Shown: piece by piece, positions 44,123-54,337 of the stretch
Layout: each line of letters starts with the position of its first letter
Numbering within the stretch: the stretch's first letter is position 1
NCBI RefSeq assembly: GCF_018324385.1
Contig: NZ_AP019536.1
Span: forward strand, 1,054,001 to 1,118,000
Source: Ferrigenium kumadai
Lineage (GTDB): Bacteria; Pseudomonadota; Gammaproteobacteria; Burkholderiales; Gallionellaceae
DNA: 64,000 nucleotides
Direction: 5' to 3'
The notes under the pieces: model-generated
Told to the model about the DNA's origin: nothing
Database searches by the model: none
The model's input: only the letters and a program-made list of their open reading frames with translations
Translations under genes and position numbers: made by a program

Positions 44123-46894
44123 CTACGCATGCCCTTCCTGTTCGCGCACCAGCACGCCGATACGCGGCGCCCAGGCGTCATTGGCCTTCTTTTTGAAGGT
44201 CACCAGGGTCAGCATGGACGGGTCGTACACGTTGACGTTGTGCGTGACCGGTGTGGTGAGCAGGTATTGCGCGCGGGTCGCCTTGAGGAAGGAGGCGACG
44301 CGTTCGATGTTGACGATGTCCAAGTGGGCGAACGGCTCGTCGATGAAGACGAAGCCGCCGGGGCGCGACTCTTCCATCATCAGGCCGACGAGCAGGATCA
44401 GCGATTTCATCACCTGCTGGCCGCCGGAGGCGTCGCCGTCGTTCATGCCCATGAAGCCCTTGTCGTCGAAATCGAAGCGCACCGCCAGTCCGGCTTGCGA
44501 CAGTGTGACGTCGTCGCTGGCGAGCAGGACGGGTTCGTGCTCCACCTTGATGCCGACCATGTCGCCCAATGTCTTGACGTTCTTCACATAGCGCGTGACG
44601 GTGTGGCGCAGCACGGCGATGTACTGCTCGCGCGCCGCTTCGGTGTGGCTGCGCGCCAGCTCGTTGTCGCGGCGGCGTGCGGCCAGGTCGCTTTCCATGT
44701 GCGCGTAGTCGTCGCGGATCTTGTCGCGCAGGGCGACCACGGTGGCATCGGTCTCCCACGATTCGTCGGCGAAGCGGGCTTCGATCTCGTGGATGCGCCG
44801 CTCGATGTTGGTGCTGTCGCGCCATAGCTCGGCGATCTGCCGGTTGGCCTCGGCATCGCGCCACGCGGCGGGCATCTGCCTCCGGTCGCGGCGCAGGCGC
44901 AGCAGGCGTTTTGCCTGTTCCTCGCGGGCCGGGCGGTTCTCCTTCTCGGCGATGTCCTTGTCCAGCCTTTGCATGAGCAGGCGAATCTTTTCCAGCGTGC
45001 TGTGCGCCGCCACCACCGCCTCGTCGGCCTGTTCTCGGTCCTGCTGTGCCTGATACACCCCGTTGTCGCGGCGTTTGACGACCAGCGCGTCGTAGTGCTG
45101 GCGCGCCTCGGCGAATTCGGCCGCACGTGCCGCCAGTTGTGCGCCGGCGCTTTCCCCGGCGAGCTGTGCCTGCAGGTTGCGGATGCGGCCGGTCAAGTCG
45201 TCGCGTTGCTGGCGCAACGGCGCGAGCGCCTTTTCCAGATTGGCGCGTTGCTCACGCAGCGATTCCAGGCCAGCCTTGCCGAAGCGAGCCTGTTCCGGTG
45301 CTGCGTGTCGTCCGCCGCGCCGCTCGCGCAGATAGCCCTGGCGCGTGATCCAGTCCTCTCCGCGCGGCAGCTTGGCGCCGGCGCTCGCATCTTCGACGCG
45401 GCGGATGCGTTCCAGCAAACGCAGCAGCCAGTCCGGCACGGGCTGGCTGAAGCGCACCACTTCCAGCAACGAGCCTTGCGGAGCGAGGCCGGGCTTTGTT
45501 CGTTCCGGCACGATGAAATGGCGGTAGCGCAGCTTCTCGCCCAGCGCCATCGCCGCTTCGGTATCTTTTTCCCTGCCCAGCAGCACGATGTGCGCGAAGG
45601 GCGCGAGCACGGCTTCTACCGCAGCCTGCCAGGAAGGATCGGCGATCTCCACCAGGTCGGTGAGCAGGTCGTGGGCGATGCCCGCACCGCTCAATGCCTG
45701 GCGGAAGGCGGCGACATCGGCGGGGTCGGTGCGGCGGCCGGCGGCGAGATTTTCCAGCATCTCGTCTAGCCGGCGTTGCTGCTGCTCCAGTTCGGCGATG
45801 CGCAGGCGCAGGCGGTCGCGCTCGTTCTCCAGCTGTTCCAGTTCGCGCGCATCGGCCACCTTGCCGCCCGCGCTTTCGGCTTGCTGCAGCAAGCGGTCGT
45901 GTTGTTTGACGACGGCTTCCCAGTTGCCCAGTTCGCGGTTGAGTTCGTTCAGCGTGCGTTGTTGCGCCTGTTCGTTCTCGTGGGCGGCCTGCTTGCGCAA
46001 TTGCGCGGCTTGCAGTGCCTGTTGCTGCACTTGCAGGTCAAGCGCCAGCGCCAGTTTCTCAACGCGCTTGCTGTGCCAGTCGCGGCGCAGCGTCTGCAGG
46101 GTGCGCCCCGCGTTCTCGGCTTCCTTTTGCAGCAGGCAATGCTCCAGACGCGGCCCGGTTTCCGACACCAGCAGCGTGCGCTCCTCGTTCAGGCGCTGCC
46201 ATTCGCGGTAGCGGTTCACTTTCTGTTCGTGTCGCTCCAGGCTGTTGCCCAGGGCCTCCAGCTGGTTCTGCACTGCATCCAGTTCGTGCGAGGTGTGTTC
46301 CTGGTGGTGCCGCGCTTCCTGATAACGTTCCAGCACCTCCTTGTCGCCGAACACCTGGAACACCAGCTCCAGCAATTCCTTGGAAGACAGTTCGCACAGT
46401 TTGTCGGTCTGTCCCTGTTCCAGCGACAGCACGCGCGCGATGGCGGGCGACAGGCCTGCGGTATGCAATAGGCGCTGAAAATCGCGCACGCCGAATTCCT
46501 GCCCGAGCTTTTCGATGTCCTCCAGTGCGACTTCGCCTTCGGCCACCCAGTATTTGCGTATCCAGTCGCCGCCTTTCTTGTCGATGCGGCAGGCCAGTGT
46601 GATGCGGTCCTGCTGGTAGGGCAGTCCGAAGGGGCGGCGGCTTGAGCCGGGCGGGCGCTGGTTGTCCACCACGCCGCGCAGCCAGCAGAAGTCTTCGCCG
46701 TTGCGCCGCACGTAGCGTTTGTAGTCGCGCTTCTTCGAGCATTCCAGCGCGAGCAGGGTGCGCAGCGCATCGAGCAGCGTGGTCTTGCCAGAGCCGTTGG
46801 GGCCGACGATGGTGATGATGGAAGCGTCCAGCGGCAGCTTGAAACGCTGCCAGTAGTCCCAGTGTACGGTTTCCAGTTCGAGCAGTCGGAACAT
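44123..46894 (-). CDS. MksB/JetC-like SMC ATPase
   Basis: 923 residues. Walker A GPNGSGKT at residues 31-38, two long coiled coils separated by a hinge-like segment (around WQAAVEAVLAPFAHIVLL, ~420-530), ABC signature ASGGQQVMKSL at ~822 and Walker B GGFVFIDEPFAHLD at ~852. The arrangement with two small upstream genes is that of MukBEF-like Mks condensins and Wadjet JetABC. It overlaps the MksE-like gene by 1 nt. Canonical Smc is encoded separately (23338). Which branch (housekeeping Mks or defence Wadjet) cannot be told from sequence by eye; the absence of JetD nearby favours Mks. Confidence 0.8.
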   Translation of the reverse strand: MFRLLELETVHWDYWQRFKLPLDASIITIVGPNGSGKTTLLDALRTLLALECSKKRDYKRYVRRNGEDFCWLRGVVDNQRPPGSSRRPFGLPYQQDRITLACRIDKKGGDWIRKYWVAEGEVALEDIEKLGQEFGVRDFQRLLHTAGLSPAIARVLSLEQGQTDKLCELSSKELLELVFQVFGDKEVLERYQEARHHQEHTSHELDAVQNQLEALGNSLERHEQKVNRYREWQRLNEERTLLVSETGPRLEHCLLQKEAENAGRTLQTLRRDWHSKRVEKLALALDLQVQQQALQAAQLRKQAAHENEQAQQRTLNELNRELGNWEAVVKQHDRLLQQAESAGGKVADARELEQLENERDRLRLRIAELEQQQRRLDEMLENLAAGRRTDPADVAAFRQALSGAGIAHDLLTDLVEIADPSWQAAVEAVLAPFAHIVLLGREKDTEAAMALGEKLRYRHFIVPERTKPGLAPQGSLLEVVRFSQPVPDWLLRLLERIRRVEDASAGAKLPRGEDWITRQGYLRERRGGRHAAPEQARFGKAGLESLREQRANLEKALAPLRQQRDDLTGRIRNLQAQLAGESAGAQLAARAAEFAEARQHYDALVVKRRDNGVYQAQQDREQADEAVVAAHSTLEKIRLLMQRLDKDIAEKENRPAREEQAKRLLRLRRDRRQMPAAWRDAEANRQIAELWRDSTNIERRIHEIEARFADESWETDATVVALRDKIRDDYAHMESDLAARRRDNELARSHTEAAREQYIAVLRHTVTRYVKNVKTLGDMVGIKVEHEPVLLASDDVTLSQAGLAVRFDFDDKGFMGMNDGDASGGQQVMKSLILLVGLMMEESRPGGFVFIDEPFAHLDIVNIERVASFLKATRAQYLLTTPVTHNVNVYDPSMLTLVTFKKKANDAWAPRIGVLVREQEGHA

Positions 46895-47556
46895 CAGTGA
46901 GTCTCCGTTGCGGCATCGGCGAGGATGCCGCGCTTTTTCAGCAGGTCGGCCAGCGCGCCCTGCAGGATGCGCGGCGCCATTTCGGCGTAGTCGAAGGCGA
47001 GGTCGAGCAGCGGGCCTTCGTGTATGGTCTTGTTGCGGCGTTCGATGAAGCCGAGTCGCGACAATTGCGGCAAAGCGAACTGGATGCGCGCCTTGCCGCC
47101 CAGCAGCTTTCCGTAGTCCTCCAGCAGGATGTTCTCGGCGATGCCGCGCGAGGCTTCATACGCTTGCGGCGTGAGCTTCACCGTCTCGAACATCTCGCTC
47201 TGCGATTCCTGCTGTGCGGCTTCGCCGGCCAACTGGCGTTCGCGCTTGGGCAGGATGATGAGCGCCCACAGGATCACCAGCAGCGCCACTGCATCCTTCG
47301 GCAGGCCGATGTTGCTGGCCTGCCAGGTGTCGTTCTGCTCGAACACCGCGCTTTCGGTGCTGCGGATGAGGGCAACGCCAACATGTGCGGCAAAGGGTTG
47401 CGCGAGCAGGCGCATTCCGCAGCCGGCAAGGCGCTGCTCCACTTCGTCGCGGAAGCTGCCGTCGACCAGCAGGCGGCGTATCTCGGCGTCCTCGCGCGGC
47501 AAGTAGCGCATCGCCATCAGGCGCGCGATCAGGCGCACGGCGGGATCGTGGTTCAT
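46894..47556 (-). CDS. MksE/JetB-like condensin subunit
   Basis: 220 residues, no signal peptide. Predicted two winged-helix-type domains (RLIARLMAMRYLPREDAEIRRLL; later LPQLSRLGFIERRNKTIHEG). Assigned mainly by size and position between the kleisin-like and SMC-like genes, with 4-nt and 1-nt overlaps. In MukBEF-type complexes this subunit binds the kleisin. Confidence 0.65.
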   Translation of the reverse strand: MNHDPAVRLIARLMAMRYLPREDAEIRRLLVDGSFRDEVEQRLAGCGMRLLAQPFAAHVGVALIRSTESAVFEQNDTWQASNIGLPKDAVALLVILWALIILPKRERQLAGEAAQQESQSEMFETVKLTPQAYEASRGIAENILLEDYGKLLGGKARIQFALPQLSRLGFIERRNKTIHEGPLLDLAFDYAEMAPRILQGALADLLKKRGILADAATETH

Positions 47557-48866
47557 TTCGGGTTCTCCTGCAGGGGAACGAGTTCGCCGCTACTCATGGC
47601 AGCGACCTCGTTGCGATTTACGGGTGTCAATTCGTGGCTACTGTGGTCCCAGCGCACGGTCAGCGGCAGCGCTGCCAGGGGCGCGAGTTCGGGATCGACG
47701 TTCTGTTCGCCGAGGAAGGCGAGCAGGGACATGCGATAGGAAGCCGAACTGAAATCGTCGCCGACCACGGCATCGCGCAGCGGTGTCACCTCCGGCAATG
47801 CGGCGAGTAGGCGGGTGAGTGCGGCCAGTTGCGGCGGCGGTTCGAGCGGCACTTCCTGGGTGTGGTTGATGCCGGTGGGCGGCGGCAACGCGGAAACGCG
47901 ACGTGTGGGTTGCTCGCGCTCGATGAATTCCTCGGCGTTGTCCAGCATCACGTCTGGCAACACAAAGGTCATCTCCGGTACCACTGCGAGTTGCTGCGCG
48001 GACAAGGCGACCAGCTCGTCGATCGTGCGCTCTCCGAGCCAGGCAGCGAGCTCGGAGGAGGTGAGCCCGCCTTGCGACAGATGAACCTGCTGGCGCGCGA
48101 TAGCGGCCAGCTCTCTTTGGAACACCGAGGACATGCGCATGATGCGCGACTGGCGCGAGCCGATCTCCTGTGCCAGGCGCCAGCTGGCATCGTCGGCAAA
48201 GCCGGATTCGCCGAGGTTCTTCAGCACCTCGTTGCCTTTCTCCATCCACTTCCAGACGGATTCGAGCTGGCTCTGCGCGGCGCGCAGACGGTGCTCGGAA
48301 CCGGAGGCGACGGCTTGGGCAAACGACTCTTCAAGTTCGGTGAGGCGCGCCAGCAGGTGAGACAGCGTTTCCGGGGAAAGCTTGCCGACCGCGGAACCCG
48401 CAGCGACCTGCGCGGCATAGAAGCCCAGCTCGCTGTCCGCTTCGCCGCTGAACGACAGCAGGCTGGACAACGCCGCCAGCACCATACGCCCTGCGCTGGA
48501 CAGCCGATATACGCGGCGCTCGGCGTCCCACAGCAACAGTTCGTGTTCGCGCAGGCGGCCAAGGACGGTGTTGAGCTTCGCCGGGGCGAAATAGGCGAAA
48601 TGCGTTTCCAGTTCGCGCGGCGACCAGTCCGGCGCATCGGCCCGCAGGCCGATCTCGCGCAACACCACAAGGCGCACCAGTACTTCCTCGTCACCGCCGC
48701 GGAACAGCGCGATCAGCGCGCCGATCAACGGCTTGGCTTCGACCAGCGGAAAAAGCTGGGGAACGTCCTGGGGGACGATGCCGGGTGCGAAAAACTCGGC
48801 CAGCGAATTCTGCGGGCCGCCGCCAAGCGGCGCGCCTGCGTGGCCCGCTACTTCACGCTCCGACAT
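47553..48866 (-). CDS. MksF/JetA-like kleisin subunit
   Basis: 437 residues. An N-terminal winged-helix region (WSPRELETHFAYFAPAKLNTVLGRL...LLWDAERRVYRLSSAG), a helical middle with coiled-coil character, and a C-terminal region that may bind SMC heads. It starts 3 nt after prfB, so expression probably depends on the prfB transcript. Assignment rests on gene order and domain layout more than on motif identity. Confidence 0.65.
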   Translation of the reverse strand: MSEREVAGHAGAPLGGGPQNSLAEFFAPGIVPQDVPQLFPLVEAKPLIGALIALFRGGDEEVLVRLVVLREIGLRADAPDWSPRELETHFAYFAPAKLNTVLGRLREHELLLWDAERRVYRLSSAGRMVLAALSSLLSFSGEADSELGFYAAQVAAGSAVGKLSPETLSHLLARLTELEESFAQAVASGSEHRLRAAQSQLESVWKWMEKGNEVLKNLGESGFADDASWRLAQEIGSRQSRIMRMSSVFQRELAAIARQQVHLSQGGLTSSELAAWLGERTIDELVALSAQQLAVVPEMTFVLPDVMLDNAEEFIEREQPTRRVSALPPPTGINHTQEVPLEPPPQLAALTRLLAALPEVTPLRDAVVGDDFSSASYRMSLLAFLGEQNVDPELAPLAALPLTVRWDHSSHELTPVNRNEVAAMSSGELVPLQENPK

Positions 48867-48869
48867 GGA

Positions 48870-49974
48870 TCAAACGCCTTGCTTCAGACTGGCTTCGATG
48901 AAGGGATCGAGGTCGCCGTCGAGCACCTTCTGCGTGTTGGCGATTTCGACGTTGGTGCGCAAATCCTTGATGCGCGAATTATCGAGTACATAGCTGCGGA
49001 TCTGGTGGCCCCAGCCGACGTCGGACTTGGTGTCTTCCAGTTTCTGCTGTTCGGCCTGGCGTTTACGCAGTTCTTCTTCGTACATGCGCGATTTCAGCAT
49101 GGACATGGCTTCGGCGCGGTTCTTGTGCTGAGAACGGTCGTTCTGGCACTGCACCACGATGCCGGTCGGGATGTGGGTGATGCGGATCGCCGAGTCGGTC
49201 TTGTTGATGTGCTGTCCGCCCGCACCTGAAGCGCGGAAAGTGTCGACGCGCAGGTCGGCAGGGTTGATCTCCACCTCGATGGAGTCATCCACCTCGGGAT
49301 AGACGAACAGGCTGGCGAACGAGGTGTGGCGGCCGCCCGAGGAATCGAAGGGCGACTTGCGCACGAGGCGGTGGACGCCGGTCTCGGTGCGCAGATGGCC
49401 ATAGGCATATTCGCCCTCGACCTTCAGCGAGGCGCTGCGGATGCCGGCGACGTCGCCGTCGGTCTGCTCCAGCACCTCGACCTTGAAACCCTTGCGTTCG
49501 CAGTACCTGAGGTATTGCCGCAGCAGCATCGAGGCCCAGTCACAGGCCTCGGTGCCGCCGGCGCCGGCCTGGATGTCGATGAAGCAATTGTTCGGGTCTG
49601 CCGGATTGGAGAACATGCGGCGGAATTCGAGCGCCTCGACACGCTTCTGGATATCCTCCACGTCGGCAGCGATGCTGTTCAGGCTGTCGTCGTCATTCTC
49701 GGCCTTCGCCATCTCGAACAATTCGGCGGCATCGGCCAGGTTCTGGCCGATCTGCGTCAGGCCGAGCACCACGTCTTCCAGCGACTTACGCTCGCGTCCC
49801 ATTTCCTGGGCGCGCTTGGGGTCGTTCCAGATGGCGGGGTCTTCGGCGAGTTGGCAGACTTCGACTAAACGTTCCTGTTTAGTATCGAAGTCAAAGATAC
49901 CTCCGTAGTTCGGCGCTGCGGGAGGCGAGGTCTTGCAGCTGGTTAGAGAGGGCGTTGAGTTGTTCGGCTTCCAT
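48870..49974 (-). CDS. prfB: peptide chain release factor 2 (programmed +1 frameshift)
   Basis: RF2 ends translation at UGA/UAA. Motifs: [13 protein letters not shown] (the SPF anticodon tripeptide) and [12 protein letters not shown] (GGQ). ATG 49974 opens a 27-codon frame ending at TGA (49893-49891); the slippery CTT-TGA with GGAGG just upstream is the classic autoregulatory +1 shift, after which the frame continues DFDTKQERL to the stop. The total is about 367 residues, as expected. Plain ORF calling would start this gene wrongly upstream in the shifted frame. Confidence 0.96.
49891..49904 (-). promoter_or_regulatory. prfB programmed frameshift site
   Basis: Minus strand GGAGG-TAT-CTT-TGA: an internal Shine-Dalgarno-like GGAGG (49904-49900) before the CTT TGA slip (49896-49891). 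Low RF2 lets the ribosome slip +1 and make RF2. Confidence 0.95.
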
Positions 49975-50004
49975 GATTTTGTCGCTTGCTGAGAAAGGCC
50001 GCGA

Positions 50005-51267
50005 TTATAGCGCAAACAGACCTATCAACACCCCGCCGGTGATGGCGGCGAAGCCGACGGCGACCTGTCTGGCGAGATTCCAGCCGCCGATGAACACGAC
50101 CATGCCGAACTTGAATGCCAGGTTGGAGAGGAAGGCGATGACGATCGCGATGACGGTCTGTTGCTCGCTCAACTGCCCGAGGTTGAACAGGCGCAGGCTC
50201 GACAGGGTGATGGCGTCCACATCGGTCAGTCCGGACACCAGTGCCACGGCATATAAACCCTGACTGCCGGCGATGTCGGCCATCCAGGCCGAAACGAACA
50301 ACACCACGACATACAGCAGGCCGAAGCCGAATGCAGCGTGCAGTTCGGCAGGGTTGGCGGTTGCCGGCACGTAGAGTTCTGTACCTTTGCGCAACTGTCG
50401 CCAGTGGTATATGGCAACCGCCAGTCCTGCCAACAGGCCGCCGGCGAACACCGCGATCAGTCCCGGCAGGCTGCCGTAGGCCACCACGGAGCTGACCACC
50501 AGCAGTCGCAGCAGCACGACCATGCTGGCGATGACGATGACCGATGCGGCCAGGTTGAGCATGGCCTGATCGCTCTTGCTATGTTTCGCATAGATCATCG
50601 TGGTGGCCGTGCTGGATACGAGCCCGCCGAGAAAACCGAGCAGCGGCGCGCCGTAGCGCGTGCCTATCAACTGCAATGCGGCATAGCCCGCGAGGCTGAT
50701 GCCGGAGATCAGCACCACCATCAGCCAGGCCTGGTACGGGTTGAAGGCGTTGTACGGCCCGAAGTTCTCGTCGGGCAGGATGGGCAGCACGATGAAGGTG
50801 AGCACGGAAAATTGCAGCACCGCCACGAGGTCGCGGCGCGTCAGTCTCTGCGATATGCCGCGCAGTTCGGGTTTGAAGTAGAGCAGGGCGGTGATGCCGA
50901 TCGCCAGCATTACGGCGAGTTTGGCGAGGTCGTACCAGATCATCGCACCTAGCCCGTAGCTCATCAGCAGGGCGATGACCGTGGTGGTGCCCGGTTCGGT
51001 CGGATCGGGCGGTGCGTTGATGTAGGCCGCGACGATCATGCCCGCGACCGCGACCAGTCCGGCGATTAGTATCCAGGGCGAGCCCGCCTTGCTGGCGAGC
51101 AGCGCGCACAGCGTGCCGAATATGGCGACCAGCGTAAAGGTGCGCAGACCGGCCTTGGCCGACGGGTTACGTTCGCGCTCCAGCCCAATCAGCAGGCCGA
51201 TGGCGAAGCTGGTGAGGAACTGCGGCAGCGCTTCGATGCCGTGCACTTGCAGGAAAGCGGTGTCCAT
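50005..51267 (-). CDS. MgtC/SapB-DUF4010 family membrane protein
   Basis: 420 residues with about 12 TM segments. N-terminal MgtC-like part ([37 protein letters not shown]) and C-terminal DUF4010 part ([12 protein letters not shown]). Function unknown; possibly metal or ion homeostasis. Its start lies 3 nt past the recJ stop, so it is probably cotranscribed with recJ. It ends 30 nt before prfB. Confidence 0.85.
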   Translation of the reverse strand: MDTAFLQVHGIEALPQFLTSFAIGLLIGLERERNPSAKAGLRTFTLVAIFGTLCALLASKAGSPWILIAGLVAVAGMIVAAYINAPPDPTEPGTTTVIALLMSYGLGAMIWYDLAKLAVMLAIGITALLYFKPELRGISQRLTRRDLVAVLQFSVLTFIVLPILPDENFGPYNAFNPYQAWLMVVLISGISLAGYAALQLIGTRYGAPLLGFLGGLVSSTATTMIYAKHSKSDQAMLNLAASVIVIASMVVLLRLLVVSSVVAYGSLPGLIAVFAGGLLAGLAVAIYHWRQLRKGTELYVPATANPAELHAAFGFGLLYVVVLFVSAWMADIAGSQGLYAVALVSGLTDVDAITLSSLRLFNLGQLSEQQTVIAIVIAFLSNLAFKFGMVVFIGGWNLARQVAVGFAAITGGVLIGLFAL

Positions 51268-51270
51268 CGT

Positions 51271-52965
51271 TTATTCCTTCGTTTGCCAGTGGCGGATGAG
51301 GAGTTGGAGGCTTTGCGATCCATTGTATTCATTGACACTCAGGCTGTACACGGCGTGGATGTGTTCCGGCAGCTCCTCGTTGTGGCCGAACAGCATCGCC
51401 TCGACGGGCTGGCCGTTCGCGCTCAGGCGCAATTTGAGGTGCTTCTCGCCGACCACGCGCTGATTCATCACGGCAAAGTCATTGCTGAACTGTGGTGCTG
51501 GGAAGCCCTGGCCCCACACCTGCTCGTCCAGCAGGTGCGCCACTTCCAGCGTCATATCCTGTTGCGCCAGCGCTCCGTCGGTCTCGATGCGACGCGCCAG
51601 GTCTTTTGCATCGAGCATGTCGCGCGCGGCTTGCTCGAAGGCGGCGGTGAAATCGGCCAAGTCAACTTCGGCGATGCTCAGCCCAGCCGCTGCGGCATGG
51701 CCGCCGAACTTCCTGATCAGCGCAGGATGCCGTTTACTGACCAGGTCCAGCGCGTCGCGCAGGTGCAGCCCGGAAATGGAGCGGCCCGAGCCCTTGATCT
51801 CGCCGTTATTGGCGCGCGCGAAGGCGATCACCGGGCGGTGGAACTTGTCCTTGAGGCGAGAGGCGAGGATGCCGATCACGCCCTGATGCCAGTTCTCGTC
51901 GAACAGGGCGAGGCTGTATCTGTCTTGCGGGTCGTACTGTTCGAGCGTCGCCAGCGCGCTGTCCTGCATGTCGGCTTCGATGCTGCGCCGCTCGCGGTTG
52001 AGCGCGTCCAGCTGCGTGGCGATCCGCAAGGCGGTGGCAGGGTCATCGGTCAGCAGGCAGGCGATGCCCAGGCTCATGTCGTCCAGCCGTCCTGCCGCGT
52101 TCAGTCGCGGCCCGACGGTGAAGCCGAGGTCCTGGCTGGAGACGCGCTCCGGATTTTTCCTCGCCACTTGCAGCAACGCATTGATGCCGGGACACGCGCG
52201 TCCGGCGCGGATGCGCAGCAGGCCCTGCTGCACGAGGATGCGGTTGTTCTGGTCCAGCTTCACCACGTCGGCGACGGTGCCCAATGCCACGATGTCGAGC
52301 AGGTCGGCGAGCCTGGGTTCGGGGCGGTCGGCGAATGCGCCGCGCGTGCGCAGTTCCGCGCGCAAGGCCAGCAGCACATAGAAGATCACGCCGACGCCCG
52401 CGAGGTGCTTGCAGGGGAAGGTGCAGCCGGGCTGGTTGGGGTTGACGATGCAGGCCGCGTCCGGGAGCGTGTCGCCGGGCAGGTGGTGGTCGGTGACCAG
52501 AACTTGCATGCCCAGCCGGTTGGCCTCGGTGACGCCATCGACGCTGGCGATGCCGTTGTCCACGGTGAGCAGGATGTCAGGGCTTTGCTGTGCTGCGAGG
52601 TGGACGATCTCGGGCGTCAGGCCGTAGCCGTATTCGAAACGGTTCGGCACGATGAAATCGACCCGCGCGCCGAAGCTGCGCAGCCCGCGCACGGCCACCG
52701 TGCAGGCGGTCGCGCCGTCGGCGTCGTAGTCGGCGATGACGAGGATCTGTTTGCGTGCGGCGATGGCGTCGGCCAGTTGGCGCGCCATTTCGTGCACGCC
52801 CTTCAGTTCGTCGAAGGGGAGCAGGGCGCCGAGTGCAGTATCCAGTTCCTTGCTGTCGGCGATGCCTCGCGCCGCATAGACTCGTGCCAGGGCGGGCGGG
52901 TAGCCGCTGTCGAGCAGGTATTGAAGGGCGGGCGCAGGGATGTCGCGCGGGGTGATGGCTGTCAT
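51271..52965 (-). CDS. recJ: single-stranded-DNA-specific exonuclease RecJ
   Basis: 5'-3' ssDNA exonuclease in recombination and mismatch repair. About 564 residues with DHH-family motifs: VIADYDADGATA, DILLTVDNG, LVTDHHLPGD, HLAGVGV and the DHHA1 GGHAAAAGLS. ATG 52965 (MTAITPRDIP) is preferred to the open frame reaching 53019. Confidence 0.96.
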   Translation of the reverse strand: MTAITPRDIPAPALQYLLDSGYPPALARVYAARGIADSKELDTALGALLPFDELKGVHEMARQLADAIAARKQILVIADYDADGATACTVAVRGLRSFGARVDFIVPNRFEYGYGLTPEIVHLAAQQSPDILLTVDNGIASVDGVTEANRLGMQVLVTDHHLPGDTLPDAACIVNPNQPGCTFPCKHLAGVGVIFYVLLALRAELRTRGAFADRPEPRLADLLDIVALGTVADVVKLDQNNRILVQQGLLRIRAGRACPGINALLQVARKNPERVSSQDLGFTVGPRLNAAGRLDDMSLGIACLLTDDPATALRIATQLDALNRERRSIEADMQDSALATLEQYDPQDRYSLALFDENWHQGVIGILASRLKDKFHRPVIAFARANNGEIKGSGRSISGLHLRDALDLVSKRHPALIRKFGGHAAAAGLSIAEVDLADFTAAFEQAARDMLDAKDLARRIETDGALAQQDMTLEVAHLLDEQVWGQGFPAPQFSNDFAVMNQRVVGEKHLKLRLSANGQPVEAMLFGHNEELPEHIHAVYSLSVNEYNGSQSLQLLIRHWQTKE

Positions 52966-53090
52966 GGGGCGGCGGTTCGGGATACTGGAAATTCCGGCGA
53001 GTGTAGCAAACTGCGGCAATTCGCCGCCTCGTTTTTTTCGGGCAATTGAGCTAGAATCGCGCCCACTTTTTTAAGTCAGGCATAAAAATC

Positions 53091-54323
53091 GTGGCATTGA
53101 TTGTTCAGAAGTACGGCGGTACCTCGGTCGGAAGTCCGGACCGCATCAAGAACGTGGCGCGCCGCGTCGCGAAATTCAAGGCACAGGGTCATCAGGTCGT
53201 GGTGGTGGTCTCCGCGATGAGCGGCGAGACCAATCGCCTGGTCGCTCTCGCGCACGAGATGCAGAAGCATCCTGATCCGCGCGAGCTGGATGTGATCATC
53301 TCGACCGGCGAACAGGTCACCATCGGCCTGCTGTCGATGGCGCTGAAAGACATCGGTCTCAAGGCCAAGAGCTACACCGGCGGCCAGGTCAAGATCCTGA
53401 CCGACAGCGCCTTCACCAAGGCGCGCATCGTCAGCATCGACGAACAGAACATCCGTGCCGACCTGGAGAATGATCACGTAGTCGTGGTCGCAGGGTTCCA
53501 GGGCATGGACGAGGACGGCAACATCACGACGCTGGGTCGCGGCGGTTCCGACACCACCGGCGTGGCGATCGCGGCCGCGCTGCGCGCCGACGAGTGCCAG
53601 ATATATACGGACGTGGACGGCGTCTATACCACCGACCCGCGTGTCGTGCCCGAGGCGCGCCGCCTGAAGACCATCACCTTCGAGGAAATGCTGGAAATGG
53701 CCAGCCTGGGTTCCAAGGTGCTGCAGATCCGCTCGGTGGAATTCGCCGGCAAGTACAAGGTCAAGCTGCGCGTGCTCTCCAGCTTCGAGGAAGAGGGCGA
53801 GGGCACGCTGATTACTTTTGAGGATGAAGAAAAAATGGAAAAAGCCATTATCTCCGGGATCGCGTTCAATCGCGACGAAGCCAAGATCACCGTGTTGGGC
53901 GTGCCCGACAAACCCGGTATCGCCTACCAGATCCTGGGGCCGGTTTCCGACGCCAACATCGACGTGGACATGATCATCCAGAACGTCAGCGAAGACGGCA
54001 CGACCGACTTCTCCTTCACCGTGCATCGCAACGAATTTGCCAAGGCGATGGACATCCTGAAGAACCAGGTGCAACCGCACATCGGCGCACGTGAAGTGGT
54101 CGGCGACAACAAGGCGGCCAAGGTGTCCGTGGTCGGTGTGGGCATGCGTTCGCACGTCGGCATCGCCAGCAAGATGTTCCGCACCCTCGCGGAAGAAGGC
54201 ATCAACATCCAGATGATCTCCACCTCAGAGATCAAGATTTCCGTCGTCATCGACGAGAAATATCTGGAGCTGGCCGTGCGTGTGTTGCACAAGGCCTTCG
54301 ATCTGGATCAAGAAGACGCATAA
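53091..54323 (+). CDS. lysC: aspartate kinase
   Basis: Phosphorylates aspartate, first step of the Lys/Thr/Met pathway. 410 residues, GTG start. Kinase domain has KYGGTSVGSPDRI and GRGGSDTTGVA, then two ACT domains (ITVLGVPDKPGIAYQI and VSVVGVGMRSHVGIASKM) for amino-acid feedback. No lysine riboswitch is seen in the short leader. Confidence 0.97.
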   Translation: MALIVQKYGGTSVGSPDRIKNVARRVAKFKAQGHQVVVVVSAMSGETNRLVALAHEMQKHPDPRELDVIISTGEQVTIGLLSMALKDIGLKAKSYTGGQVKILTDSAFTKARIVSIDEQNIRADLENDHVVVVAGFQGMDEDGNITTLGRGGSDTTGVAIAAALRADECQIYTDVDGVYTTDPRVVPEARRLKTITFEEMLEMASLGSKVLQIRSVEFAGKYKVKLRVLSSFEEEGEGTLITFEDEEKMEKAIISGIAFNRDEAKITVLGVPDKPGIAYQILGPVSDANIDVDMIIQNVSEDGTTDFSFTVHRNEFAKAMDILKNQVQPHIGAREVVGDNKAAKVSVVGVGMRSHVGIASKMFRTLAEEGINIQMISTSEIKISVVIDEKYLELAVRVLHKAFDLDQEDA

Positions 54324-54337
54324 ATCGCATAATCAGT

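Noticed and set aside
42545..44827. 760-codon plus-strand frame
   Set aside because: Runs antisense across lysS and into the MksB-like gene; no domain features.
44123..48866. Calling the SMC-like operon a complete Wadjet defence system
   Set aside because: JetD/MksG, the nuclease required for plasmid defence, is not next to it.
49975..50015. Upstream start for prfB
   Set aside because: That frame is the shifted one; the true leader begins at ATG 49974 and joins by +1 frameshift.
53041..53090. Lysine riboswitch before lysC
   Set aside because: Leader too short and no conserved elements.
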